A DNA stretch of 64,000 bases from Vibrio owensii CAIM 1854 = LMG 25443 (GTDB lineage Bacteria; Pseudomonadota; Gammaproteobacteria; Enterobacterales; Vibrionaceae), in the NCBI RefSeq assembly GCF_000817815.1, contig NZ_JPRD01000024.1:50498-114497 (forward strand). The letters run 5' to 3'. Below are positions 40,535 through 48,757 of the stretch, piece after piece (within the stretch, counting starts at the first letter, position 1; every line of letters starts with the position of its first letter). The notes under the pieces are model-generated. The model saw only the letters and a program-made list of their open reading frames with translations, was not told the DNA's origin and ran no database searches. A program made the position numbers and the translations under genes.

Positions 40535-41773
40535 ATGAAACGTTTTACTATGGAAGACTCGAATCCCGATCTAAAATCAGAGCGAGAACATCACTACGAC
40601 TTTAACTACCCTTTCCCACCTAGGCATCATGACTGGTACTGGCGTGATGCTTCAATGAGCTATGATGAGGCTCTTGAAGCGTTCCATGCTCAAAGTGAAG
40701 AAGATCAGCACATTAGACGTAATCCCGTAAATCGAGATACTCCAAAGAAAGTTGTTGATCCTATCTCGCATGATGGTAAGGGGTATCCATTTCCACCAAG
40801 GCACTCAATGACTTGGCAGAATAATGAATATGGTGTGAGTTATGATGAAGCCGTTGCTTTGTATGAGCATGAAAGGGCAAAGGCAGTTAACCCTAGAATG
40901 GTTCGTAATCCCCTTGTGAATGTTTCGCCTAAAACACCTGACGGTTCACGTTTAGCTGTTCAAGCTATGAATCAAGAATTAGCTAATGCTGAAGCTGCGA
41001 TGAAATCTGTTCAAATTCCGTCGGATATGTCCCAACTAAACACAAAGCACGTAAATAACCGTGAAGTTGAGCAAGGAGTTTTTCTGTGGATTGAATCGAA
41101 GGGTACAGGGCATACGTTTGTCTCCGTACATCAAGCAGAGAAAATTACAATATTTTCGTATGGGCGCTATGATGATGTCGGGTTAATCCCTGCTGTAGGT
41201 GAAGGTGTTTTGATCAAGCTGGAAGCAAGTTATGCTAATGAGTATATATTGCGGCAGCTATACAGAATGGAAGCAAAAGTTTTTAAAATTTTTGATGTTC
41301 CCCCCGATAAGGTGATTAAACATTTCAATTCGTTATGGGAGGGGAGTTCTGAACGCCCTGATGCAAAAGATACACCTGAGACAACAAAGTTATTTGGTCG
41401 AGTTATTGATAATTACGATTTGTCAGGAAACAACTGTACAACGCACAGTGTTAACGCATTAAAAGTATCAGGCTCACGCATTTTTGACAATGAACTGTTT
41501 AGTCTTAAGTATTCAGAGGATTTTGTTATTCCCTCATCTTTAGAACGGTACATGATTGATGTTAGTAATAGCTTTGAAATGATTTCGGTAGATGTGACTA
41601 GCGAGATGAAGAATCGTTTTCCTAACACAGGTAACCTATCGTCATTAGATAAGGCTGGGAAGTTTGAAGAAAGCCTTGGTGCTTCTGGCGAAAGTTCTGG
41701 ATATGTAGGAAGTTCGTCAGGTTATTCTGGTGGTACTAATGGTGGAATATTAGGGAGTAGTAATGAGTCGTAA
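40535..41773 (+). CDS. Putative toxin/effector with two N-terminal YPFPPRH repeats and a DUF4105-like permuted papain-fold domain
   Basis: 412 residues with no signal peptide. Two copies of a motif open the protein: YPFPPRH...W...SYDEAL (25-46) and YPFPPRH...W...SYDEAV (84-107). The core has GHTFVSV (His193) and later GNNCTTHSVNAL (Cys301). This His-then-Cys order resembles the circularly permuted papain-like DUF4105/Lnb and YiiX families. A Gly/Ser-rich tail covers 385-412. The Arg-rich N-terminus could be a secretion marker like those of Vibrio type VI effectors (RIX-like), but I cannot confirm that. The stop overlaps the next gene by 11 bases, as in toxin-immunity pairs. Enzymatic activity is inferred. 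Confidence 0.55.
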   Translation: MKRFTMEDSNPDLKSEREHHYDFNYPFPPRHHDWYWRDASMSYDEALEAFHAQSEEDQHIRRNPVNRDTPKKVVDPISHDGKGYPFPPRHSMTWQNNEYGVSYDEAVALYEHERAKAVNPRMVRNPLVNVSPKTPDGSRLAVQAMNQELANAEAAMKSVQIPSDMSQLNTKHVNNREVEQGVFLWIESKGTGHTFVSVHQAEKITIFSYGRYDDVGLIPAVGEGVLIKLEASYANEYILRQLYRMEAKVFKIFDVPPDKVIKHFNSLWEGSSERPDAKDTPETTKLFGRVIDNYDLSGNNCTTHSVNALKVSGSRIFDNELFSLKYSEDFVIPSSLERYMIDVSNSFEMISVDVTSEMKNRFPNTGNLSSLDKAGKFEESLGASGESSGYVGSSSGYSGGTNGGILGSSNES

Positions 41774-42017
41774 GTTGATAATGTGGATCGGAGGGGGGAG
41801 TGTTGTATTTGTCTATATTGCATTCTTTATTGCTGCGATGTTTGCTTCAATGACTTTTAAAAATTGGGTTAGTCTTGGAGCATCGGTCAATGATTCTGAT
41901 ATTGCGACTGTTCAAAATATAATGAATACACTATTTAATATTCCAATTATGGTGTTTTCACTGCATGCGATTTTGATCGCTTTTATGTATTGGTACGGTC
42001 GAAACAAAAAGCGCTAG
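41763..42017 (+). CDS. Small two-TM membrane protein, candidate immunity protein
   Basis: 84 residues with two hydrophobic segments, about 5-30 (LIMWIGGGSVVFVYIAFFIA) and about 55-78, and a basic end (GRNKKR). The ATG lies inside the last codons of the preceding toxin-like gene, so translation is likely coupled. The pairing and membrane location fit an immunity protein against a periplasm-acting enzyme. This is inference from context; no family is recognised. Confidence 0.55.
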   Translation: MSRKLIMWIGGGSVVFVYIAFFIAAMFASMTFKNWVSLGASVNDSDIATVQNIMNTLFNIPIMVFSLHAILIAFMYWYGRNKKR

Positions 42018-42111
42018 TTCTGGGTGATCTTTATGTGAACAACAACCGCAATAAACCACCCTTGAAACTCATATTAACTTCCTGAATAACCCAAGACATT
42101 CAGGAGGTTAA

Positions 42112-43338
42112 ATGAGCAAATCACAACGTCTCACCACTGCATTTCTAAACAATCTCAAGCCCAATTCTGCCAACGCTAAATCCACCGATTACGAAATTAA
42201 CTTGTCTGCTATGAAAGATAGCGGATTACCAACAGGTGTTCGTTGTCTCGTCGGTAAGTCAGGTAACAAGCGTTTCCTTTTGCGATACACCAGTCCAGTG
42301 ACAGGTAAGAAAGCCTCTATCGGTCTTGGTAAGCATCCTGAAACAGACTTATCGACACTGAGAAAGGTGTCGAGAGAACATCGCCAACAAATCCTTGAAG
42401 GCATTGACCCGAAGTTAGAGCGCGATACTGAAAAGGTTGACGCTTCCATGACGCTAGAGCGCTTCTTCAATGAGGTGTACTTACCGTTAGCCAAGCAAAA
42501 GCGCAGTTGGAAAGATGATGTTGCCAGATTTAACCAACACGTTAAGTCGATACATCATGTACCTATCTATGAACTGACAGCGGCTCACATCGTGAAAGTT
42601 CAGATGGAAATGCAAGGTAAAGTCAGCAGCACAACGGGGAAGCCTTATGCGCTTGCAACCATTAATCGAGTATTGGCTTTGCTGAAAACCATCAATCGCC
42701 AAGCTTACAAGTTGATGGATGCGCCGTTAGTGGCGGATAAAGTGAGTTTGCTGCGAGTGGATAATGTGCGAACCGGATATTTGAGCGAACAGCAATTGCA
42801 AGCGTTCGTATCCCATGCGCTCAATTATCAAGATAAGCAAACAGGGGCATTTCTAGCGTTGTTGTTTTTAACAGGAGCGAGGGACAAGGAGCTTCGCTTT
42901 CGCTTATGGACAGACATTGATTGGCAAGAGCGTTCAATTCATATTCCACATACCAAGAACGGCACAAGTCATACCCTCTTTCTTAGTGACTTTATGGTCG
43001 ATATCCTACGCTCGATACCTAAGGTGACCAATAACCCTTATATCTTTGCAGGACATAAACATCGCAAGCCCATCAGTCCCGCCCGTCATGCTTTGAAAGT
43101 CATCAAAGCAAAAATGGGATTGCCTGATATTCCAGGCGATAAGGAAAACATCACCCTGCATAGTGCAAGGCACACCGTAGGCTCGTTACTCGCCAGCCAA
43201 GGTGTGCCACTTCACGATATCGCAAAACAGCTAAACCATGCTGACCTAGCCAGCTCAAGACGTTACTCCAAGCTTACCGTTGGTCGACGACGAGAGATTG
43301 GCGCTAAGTTGTCAGATATGGTTAGCCAAATCCATTGA
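42112..43338 (+). CDS. int: P4-type tyrosine integrase
   Basis: A 408-residue site-specific recombinase. The N-terminal arm-binding domain (about 1-105, GLGKHPETDLSTLRKVSREHR) is of the DUF4102 type found in P4-like island integrases. The core-binding domain follows (about 115-205), then the catalytic domain with Arg257 (TGARDKE), Lys282, His350 and Arg353 (LHSARHT), His376 and the nucleophile Tyr385. All six residues are present, so it should be active. It lies 3 kb inside the element rather than next to the junction. The reading frame contains one copy of the island motif at 43283. Confidence 0.93.
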   Translation: MSKSQRLTTAFLNNLKPNSANAKSTDYEINLSAMKDSGLPTGVRCLVGKSGNKRFLLRYTSPVTGKKASIGLGKHPETDLSTLRKVSREHRQQILEGIDPKLERDTEKVDASMTLERFFNEVYLPLAKQKRSWKDDVARFNQHVKSIHHVPIYELTAAHIVKVQMEMQGKVSSTTGKPYALATINRVLALLKTINRQAYKLMDAPLVADKVSLLRVDNVRTGYLSEQQLQAFVSHALNYQDKQTGAFLALLFLTGARDKELRFRLWTDIDWQERSIHIPHTKNGTSHTLFLSDFMVDILRSIPKVTNNPYIFAGHKHRKPISPARHALKVIKAKMGLPDIPGDKENITLHSARHTVGSLLASQGVPLHDIAKQLNHADLASSRRYSKLTVGRRREIGAKLSDMVSQIH

Positions 43339-43409
43339 TAAATAACCGTAATGAACGCCCCCATGCAGTCCATCTGCATGGGGGCTTTCTGCATTTAAGG
43401 ACAAGCAAA

Positions 43410-43799
43410 ATGAAAAAGATACGCCACTTTAACGAAATCAAAACCCTACCTATCCCAGACGACATCAAAGCCAAGTTGCTCGACCATTTGATTGAACCGT
43501 TCGGGGATGAAGCGACAACGAACGCATTTTGGCAAGACGTAGGCACTACCTTGTACCTCATTGAACATGCAGATACGGACGCTTTACTTGCTTCTGAAAG
43601 TGAGGAAGACCAACACTTTCTTCGCTTTGTGATGAATTATCCAGAGTGGGTGTTTGTACTCAGTGATGAAACTTGTCCGTGGATATTAGCCGTTGCCATT
43701 ATCACGATGGAGGGGGCTGGCGTGTACTTGCTGGCACCCTCTACTAGCCCAACTCAACTGGTCAATCGACTGTCCACTCAAGCCGTAGACTCAATCTAA
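43410..43799 (+). CDS. Unknown protein downstream of the integrase
   Basis: 129 residues starting at the ATG 43410, preceded by AAGGA; an upstream in-frame start is less likely. Soluble and acidic, with a Trp/Phe-rich middle (NYPEWVFVLSDETCPWILAVAI). No family recognised. First of three closely spaced plus-strand genes (43.4-44.8 kb). Confidence 0.65.
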   Translation: MKKIRHFNEIKTLPIPDDIKAKLLDHLIEPFGDEATTNAFWQDVGTTLYLIEHADTDALLASESEEDQHFLRFVMNYPEWVFVLSDETCPWILAVAIITMEGAGVYLLAPSTSPTQLVNRLSTQAVDSI

Positions 43800-43827
43800 T
43801 ACACCATCGAAATAAGGAAAAAATAGC

Positions 43828-44328
43828 ATGACTCGTAAAACCAACAACAAACAGAAAGCGCCTGAGACGTTGAATGAAAAAGAGCAAGGAAAGAGTGACG
43901 TTCAATCTCAGGGTGTTGCACAGATTACCCATCATATTTTACAGGAGGGGAAAGCATTGAAATTGAGCCCTAAGTCCACCAACCATGTGTTTTATGAAAT
44001 CGGTCGCGCCGTCGTCGACGGTGAGTTGTATGTCCGTTTAGTCGGTAACGAAGGCGGTGGTTTGCACAGTAAAGAGTGGATAAAACTGACGGATGTGCTG
44101 GATGTATTGGCAGAGCAGGAAGATAAACCCTTTAAGAGCAGCTTATTTAAAACGGTATTCAAAGGGGGCAGTGCCAACAATGCGGGCTTTCTGGCGGCTT
44201 GCATTCGTGGCATGGGGTTAACCATCAAGTCGGAGACATCCGTGTTCTTGCATGTGGTTGCGCCAGAGTTTGACCAACAGAGAACGCAACTGCTGGCGCT
44301 TAGTGAGCCAGAGTCCGATAACCAATAG
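43828..44328 (+). CDS. Unknown basic/charged protein
   Basis: 166 residues, not recognised. A Lys/Gln-rich N-terminal tail (1-30) is followed by a compact domain with YEIGRAVVDGELYVRLVGNEGGGLHSKEW. It looks like a small DNA-associated or regulatory protein, but this is a guess. It sits in a likely operon with its neighbours and contains the island motif at 44011 in the VVD frame. Confidence 0.65.
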   Translation: MTRKTNNKQKAPETLNEKEQGKSDVQSQGVAQITHHILQEGKALKLSPKSTNHVFYEIGRAVVDGELYVRLVGNEGGGLHSKEWIKLTDVLDVLAEQEDKPFKSSLFKTVFKGGSANNAGFLAACIRGMGLTIKSETSVFLHVVAPEFDQQRTQLLALSEPESDNQ

Positions 44329-44400
44329 CCAACCATCCTACCGTTTCATACCGAGCACGACCTAACCGTGCATTCTTAACCACCAAAAAGAGATTTTATT

Positions 44401-44829
44401 ATGAACTTAACTTTTAATGTTGAGCGTTTGCTGCTGCCTGTTAGCATCGACTTACAAGAGAAGCTGTCCAGTCTGGCGAATGAGGAGGGCGTGGCGTCGA
44501 CGACGACAGCGGTTGTGTTTAACTTTCGAGAGACTAGCTACAGCGCAGAAGAGGGCGGTTGGCATCCAGTGGAAATTCGAATTGAACAAACTCAAGGACA
44601 ATGGGCTTTCAGTTACATCACGGACTTTGCATATTGTGGCGGGGCTTTTCCTGAGCTGGTTAAAGAAGTGGATTTCTGCTTTGATTCCGGTGTTGCCCAC
44701 TTTTCCTATGTTCCAGAACTACCAATAGCAAGTAGTGAAGTGATGGAGTTCTACTCAATATGGGAGAGTAACTTTTTAAGCTACATCGACATGGACGTGT
44801 TTGATGAAATAAAAGTCACTCTTTACTAG
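44401..44829 (+). CDS. Unknown DUF-like protein (about 16 kDa)
   Basis: 142 residues, no signal peptide. Its pattern, FNFRETSYSAEEGGWHPVEIRIE followed by Y-F-rich strands, suggests a small beta-rich domain like the DUF2787-type proteins carried on mobile elements, but I am not sure of the family. SD-like AAGAG precedes the ATG. A terminator hairpin lies 75 bases after the stop. It contains the island motif at 44496 in the STT frame. Confidence 0.6.
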   Translation: MNLTFNVERLLLPVSIDLQEKLSSLANEEGVASTTTAVVFNFRETSYSAEEGGWHPVEIRIEQTQGQWAFSYITDFAYCGGAFPELVKEVDFCFDSGVAHFSYVPELPIASSEVMEFYSIWESNFLSYIDMDVFDEIKVTLY

Positions 44830-44903
44830 ACCATTAACCACAACTTGCGTTGAAAGCACCATGTATGAACCATAAAATACCACGCTCACTTCCTAGTGAA
44901 ATT

Positions 44904-44956
44904 AAGGCTTCCTATTGCACCATGTCAGTCATGGAACAATGGGAAGCCTTTTTCAT
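44904..44956 (+). terminator. Terminator after the three-gene operon
   Basis: AAGGCTTCC and GGAAGCCTT close a long hairpin, with further pairing inside, followed by TTTTTCATTT. Confidence 0.75.
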
Positions 44957-45088
44957 TTGGGTAACTAACAGCAACGTTTTACTTAAACGTTGAAGACGAG
45001 AGCCAGAGGGAAGCGATTCGATGAAGTCGGTTGCAATCGGAGAGAGGTTAAATTTAACCCGTTTGTGTGGTTCGTACTGGTGTTTTTG

Positions 45089-45943
45089 TTATAAACGCTC
45101 AAGAGAAGCATTGAGTTCACGGATTAACTCAAGCTTGAGGCTTACGGGTGAAAGCACTTCTATTTTTGGCATCCAAGCTTTTAATGTGGGTATCACGTCC
45201 CCTAACTTCGTCACTCGACAACTGACCAGCAAACTGCCATCAGCCAACTCTTTCAATATCTGTTGATTGGGAAGAACACCACCACCCATAAACACAGAGG
45301 CAATGTCTTGGTCGACTTGCAATAACACATCGGCATTTTCTGCGGTTAACCACTCCATACCTTGACGGTAGATGTCTTCGCGTATCTTCGCGTCGGGTTG
45401 GTACTTCTCAGCGCTTTGAAGCACCTGAGTAATCTTACTCATACGATAAGAATAGAGAATGCCTAAATGCGTCGCTGCCAGATACCAAATGCCACGGTCA
45501 TTGACGAGCAAGTAAGGATAGACAGCATCAACCGCTTGTTGGTTGTACATCATACTCACGACAGATTGAGAGCGAATGGCTTGAGCCAGTAGATTGAATA
45601 CAGAATCAAAATGTTCGGTATCTTCAATACGAGGATGCTTAAACAAGAGACTACGATAGACCTGACTCATGTTGATGTTTTTTGGCAGCAAGCTAGAGAG
45701 TCCGGAATCACTCATGACTTTTTGAATGGATGGCATGGTCAATCTGGTTGGCGCTAACTTGTATCCCTCAGCATCACGCACAATCGGCGCTTTAATCAAT
45801 CTTTCATTGAAGTCACGGCGCAAGGTCTTTTCGCTGACCTGATAATCTCTCATTAGCTGCTCGATAGAAAGCACCTCACCCATGAATAAACGGGTCAGGA
45901 TATCACTCAATCGAAAGGCTAACTTTTCACTCTTATCACTCAT
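45089..45943 (-). CDS. WYL-domain transcriptional regulator 1
   Basis: 284 residues from the ATG at 45943. An N-terminal helix-turn-helix (FMGEVLSIEQLMRDYQVSEK) is followed by a WYL domain (about 130-210; the WYL core reads GIWYLAATH) and a C-terminal WCX-like extension. Such proteins regulate defence and mobile-element genes and bind nucleic acid or nucleotide ligands. It is divergent from the TM2 operon, and a dyad lies between them. Confidence 0.85.
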   Translation of the reverse strand: MSDKSEKLAFRLSDILTRLFMGEVLSIEQLMRDYQVSEKTLRRDFNERLIKAPIVRDAEGYKLAPTRLTMPSIQKVMSDSGLSSLLPKNINMSQVYRSLLFKHPRIEDTEHFDSVFNLLAQAIRSQSVVSMMYNQQAVDAVYPYLLVNDRGIWYLAATHLGILYSYRMSKITQVLQSAEKYQPDAKIREDIYRQGMEWLTAENADVLLQVDQDIASVFMGGGVLPNQQILKELADGSLLVSCRVTKLGDVIPTLKAWMPKIEVLSPVSLKLELIRELNASLERL

Positions 45944-46082
45944 TTCTACATCGTAACGGTCAGTTTGGACAGGTTGCGTCCGTCTGATTTTTAAATGGAT
46001 GAGCCTGTTACGCACTTAGATTTGATATAGGTTTTATCCGCCTTAGCCTTTCTTACTTTTCTATGTAAAAGCAACCACTTGG

Positions 46083-46110
46083 TGCATTTGGACACCACCT
46101 GTCCTTAGTG
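46083..46110. promoter_or_regulatory. Candidate operator for WYL regulator 1
   Basis: GGACA-ccacc-TGTCC (46090-46104) is a perfect dyad. A second TTTGGACA half-site is at about 45965-45972, near the regulator start. It lies between divergent genes. Confidence 0.5.
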
Positions 46111-46165
46111 CGCCAGATAATACTTTCCCTTATATCCATGACCTTATTTTTAAAGGAGACAAGCA

Positions 46166-46789
46166 ATGTCAAACATTGTATTTGAACAAACAGACAACGC
46201 AGTACTGACAACGAGTGGAGACTATGCTTTGGTCTTTCAGCACTGCCAGCAGGTACTCATTCATCTTGGTGGTCGTATCAAAGCAGAAGACTTGAACGCA
46301 GGTTTACTCGAAGCGGCATGGCGATATGGCGTTAATCCATTTGGCTTGAGAGGGACGTTGCACTTTAGAGCGATGGAAGACGGTCAGATTTCGGTCACAG
46401 TAAAATCGGGCTTTAAAGATAGCTTTAATACCAGTTCAGCGGTTGATAAGAAGACGCAGGAAATTCTCTCCGCATTACTGGGGGGAGCGTCGACGTCGAC
46501 GACCCTCTCACCTCCTGCCTTTGATGCCGCACCAGTCAACCCATCGAGAAACAAAACCAAATTAGCCATGGCACTGCTGACCTTCTTTTTAGGTGGCGTA
46601 GGTGGTCATAAATTCTATGCCGGATGTTGGGGATGGGGATTGGTGTATCTTGTGAGTTGCTTGCTACTGCCGGGCGTTTCAGCGGTAGTGGCATTGGTGG
46701 AGCTTATTCGTGTACTGACCTTGTCTCAAGAGCGCTTTGATGAGAAGTACAACCTAACCGCACCTAAACCTTTTACGTTTATTTGGTAG
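46166..46789 (+). CDS. TM2-domain membrane protein
   Basis: 207 residues. The N-terminal 110 residues form an unrecognised soluble domain (GVNPFGLRGTLHFRAMEDGQI). A Ser/Thr/Pro linker encoded by the GTCGACGTCGACGAC tract leads to a TM2 domain (about 131-190) with LLTFFLGGVGGHKFYAGCWGWG. TM2 domains are two-helix membrane units of unclear function. AAGGAG precedes the ATG. First gene of a plus-strand operon under the divergent WYL regulator. Confidence 0.8.
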   Translation: MSNIVFEQTDNAVLTTSGDYALVFQHCQQVLIHLGGRIKAEDLNAGLLEAAWRYGVNPFGLRGTLHFRAMEDGQISVTVKSGFKDSFNTSSAVDKKTQEILSALLGGASTSTTLSPPAFDAAPVNPSRNKTKLAMALLTFFLGGVGGHKFYAGCWGWGLVYLVSCLLLPGVSAVVALVELIRVLTLSQERFDEKYNLTAPKPFTFIW

Positions 46790-46795
46790 AGCATG

Positions 46796-47410
46796 ATGAA
46801 GAAAACATTCCTAATTCTGGCATTAACTTGCGCGCTACCTGTACAAGCAGGTTGGTTTGATTCACAAGAAGTCAAAGCGGCGAAAGGGGCAAGGTTGAAT
46901 GCTTGTCCGAATGTCACACTAGAGCAGATGGTGGATAGCTTTCTCGCTTCTCCGTCTTGGGCGTCATTTGAAACAGAGGGTAGAAGCTTTGTGAATATTG
47001 AGGGGGGATTAGAGTTCAATGACAAGCCTGTGAAGGGACTTATTCAGTTCGAGCTGTTTGAGGATGACTCATTGAATATCAACGCGTTTGAGATGAACGA
47101 GATAGCGCAGAATCAACTTATGACCATGGGGTTGATAGATAAGATGTGTGAGAGCGCGGTATCAGAGCATCAAATGACGGATGATGTGACATCGGGGAAA
47201 CTGACTGCCAAGGTGTTATCGGTTGAACCGAATGGCGGAGAAGCTTTAAAGGTGATAACAGACAAAGGACACTTTGTGCTGAATGGTTCCATCTTAACGG
47301 TGGACGAGATAGTGATGCTTGAAATGGCGGCATTGAATGATAGTGAGCTGTGTTTCTTGGGGACAGATACGGTTTACAAAGACAGCTTTACCGCGCAATG
47401 CTCAGAGTGA
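46796..47410 (+). CDS. Secreted/periplasmic protein of unknown function
   Basis: 204 residues with a signal peptide (MKKTFLILALTCALPVQA, cleavage probably before GWF). A double ATG makes a start one codon earlier possible. The mature part resembles a small periplasmic domain with paired Cys (ACPN, MCES, LCFLG, AQCSE). It follows the TM2 gene with a six-base gap. No family recognised. Confidence 0.7.
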   Translation: MKKTFLILALTCALPVQAGWFDSQEVKAAKGARLNACPNVTLEQMVDSFLASPSWASFETEGRSFVNIEGGLEFNDKPVKGLIQFELFEDDSLNINAFEMNEIAQNQLMTMGLIDKMCESAVSEHQMTDDVTSGKLTAKVLSVEPNGGEALKVITDKGHFVLNGSILTVDEIVMLEMAALNDSELCFLGTDTVYKDSFTAQCSE

Positions 47411-47439
47411 GATTAAGCAGATAAGCAAATGAATAGAGC

Positions 47440-47471
47440 GCCCGATAGGTATGTACTTATCGGGCTTTTTT
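47440..47471 (+). terminator. Terminator after the secreted-protein gene
   Basis: GCCCGATA and TATCGGGC form an 8-bp stem followed by six T. Confidence 0.85.
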
Positions 47472-47490
47472 ACACCCAAAGAAAAGGAGC

Positions 47491-47703
47491 ATGATGGTGT
47501 TGTCATTAATGAGTACGGGTATCAGTGCCGTGAAGATACATAAGCGAAACGATGATGTTGATATTGAAATCAAACCGAGCACTAAAGGGGCGATTAAAGG
47601 TGCAGCAACGGGCATGGCAATAGGACGTTCTTTTGGGAGTATCGGTTTAGCGGTTGGTGCAGGGCTTGGTGGCGTACTTGGATACATTCTAGAGGCTGAC
47701 TAG
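47491..47703 (+). CDS. Small glycine-zipper membrane protein
   Basis: About 70 residues. The C-terminal half is a glycine-zipper membrane segment (GAIKGAATGMAIGRSFGSIGL). AAGGAG precedes, but three start codons (ATG 47491, ATG 47494, GTG 47497) are possible. Glycine-zipper proteins insert into membranes; a toxin or entry-exclusion role is possible but not shown. Confidence 0.6.
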   Translation: MMVLSLMSTGISAVKIHKRNDDVDIEIKPSTKGAIKGAATGMAIGRSFGSIGLAVGAGLGGVLGYILEAD

Positions 47704-47714
47704 CTATAAGCAAT

Positions 47715-47745
47715 CTAAGGGGAGCGATCCCCTTTTTCTTTTTTT
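47715..47745 (+). terminator. Terminator after the glycine-zipper gene
   Basis: AAGGGGA and TCCCCTT form a 7-bp stem with a GCGA tetraloop, followed by a long T-rich tract. Confidence 0.85.
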
Positions 47746-48046
47746 GGGTGGAAAATCGGGACGCACATTGGGCGCAGGGAGTCGGGAGATAGTTAGTGGA
47801 TAGGGCTTATTTACTGGCTAAGTCAAACATATATGAGTTTGCTCCTAATGATTCAGGCGAGATGCTCTCTCAGTGCGCTAGCCTAGGATCATTTGCCTAT
47901 ATGGATACCAACACCACTTTAGCCTTTGTTTTTATAAAAAACTTCGTTGAAAAAGTTACAACAACTTAATTATAGGACTGTTTGCTATTTAGCTTAGAAA
48001 TGCTCCTATTTTAAACAGAATCGTTAACACCGATGAGGCATTATAT
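47746..48046 (+). promoter_or_regulatory. Intergenic region upstream of the replication module
   Basis: About 300 bases without a gene. A possible promoter, TTGAAA with an 18-base spacer and TATAGG at about 47948-47977, encloses a small dyad AAGTT-acaac-AACTT. It probably drives the genes from 48047. Confidence 0.4.
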
Positions 48047-48757
48047 ATGAACAATCTATTTGAAATTTGTAACTTGGAAAGCAGTAAAATTGAAGAGCTG
48101 AAAGTGATTCTTCCTAAGAACGTCATGAATACTCGCCCTATAACGGGACGACCATTGAGAGCGTCTAAAAAAGTATTGTCAGTAGCTGTAATGACTAAGT
48201 ATGAAGAGGAAAGAAAGTTTACCTACTTGATAAATAGTGAAACAGCGAAGCTATTACCGAAGTCTGCATATCAAGTGAAGGATTTATTTACTACTTACGA
48301 CGAATTCGGTTCGATAAGGTTTCTAATTTTAAGTTCGGAGTCAAATAATACTTGGCAACGCTCGTTACGTGAATCTATAACGTTAGCGCAAAGTACGGCT
48401 ATCGAACTAAAAACCGATCACGAAGCTAAAGTTTATGTCTATCACCAGAAAGAAGGAGCGATAGTAGAAGAGCCTAGTAGTGAGTCAATTTCAGAGCAGT
48501 TTCAGCAGACCTTTGATGAGTTCTACATTGATACACCTGAACATCCTTTGATTCGAGAAAAGTCAGGCAAGCACGTTGTCGTCGTCGACGAGGGGATTAC
48601 CGACGACGTCGACACTAAACCGACGCAGTTGCAAGCAGCCTTAGAAGTTGAGAGTGACAAGGAGCCTGACCTTTTTGAAGGTGAATTCGACAACTTGACT
48701 GTTGAAGTACCAGAGTTCGATTTTGGTGAGCTAAACATTGATGATCTTGACCTATGA
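48047..48757 (+). CDS. Unknown acidic-tail protein, first gene of the replication module
   Basis: 236 residues, not recognised. The N-terminal half is mixed alpha/beta and basic (ITGRPLRASKKVLSVAVMTKYEEER). The last 60 residues are strongly acidic and end in ELNIDDLDL, loosely like the acidic tip of single-strand DNA-binding proteins. The stop codon overlaps the next start (ATGA at 48754). The island motif occurs at 48581 and a variant at 48601. A replication-accessory role is inferred from position only. Confidence 0.6.
   Translation: MNNLFEICNLESSKIEELKVILPKNVMNTRPITGRPLRASKKVLSVAVMTKYEEERKFTYLINSETAKLLPKSAYQVKDLFTTYDEFGSIRFLILSSESNNTWQRSLRESITLAQSTAIELKTDHEAKVYVYHQKEGAIVEEPSSESISEQFQQTFDEFYIDTPEHPLIREKSGKHVVVVDEGITDDVDTKPTQLQAALEVESDKEPDLFEGEFDNLTVEVPEFDFGELNIDDLDL

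Noticed and set aside
42112..43338. Gamma-Mobile-Trio type island
   Set aside because: The element has a single P4-type integrase in a tRNA gene, not the set of co-encoded recombinase-type proteins that defines that class.
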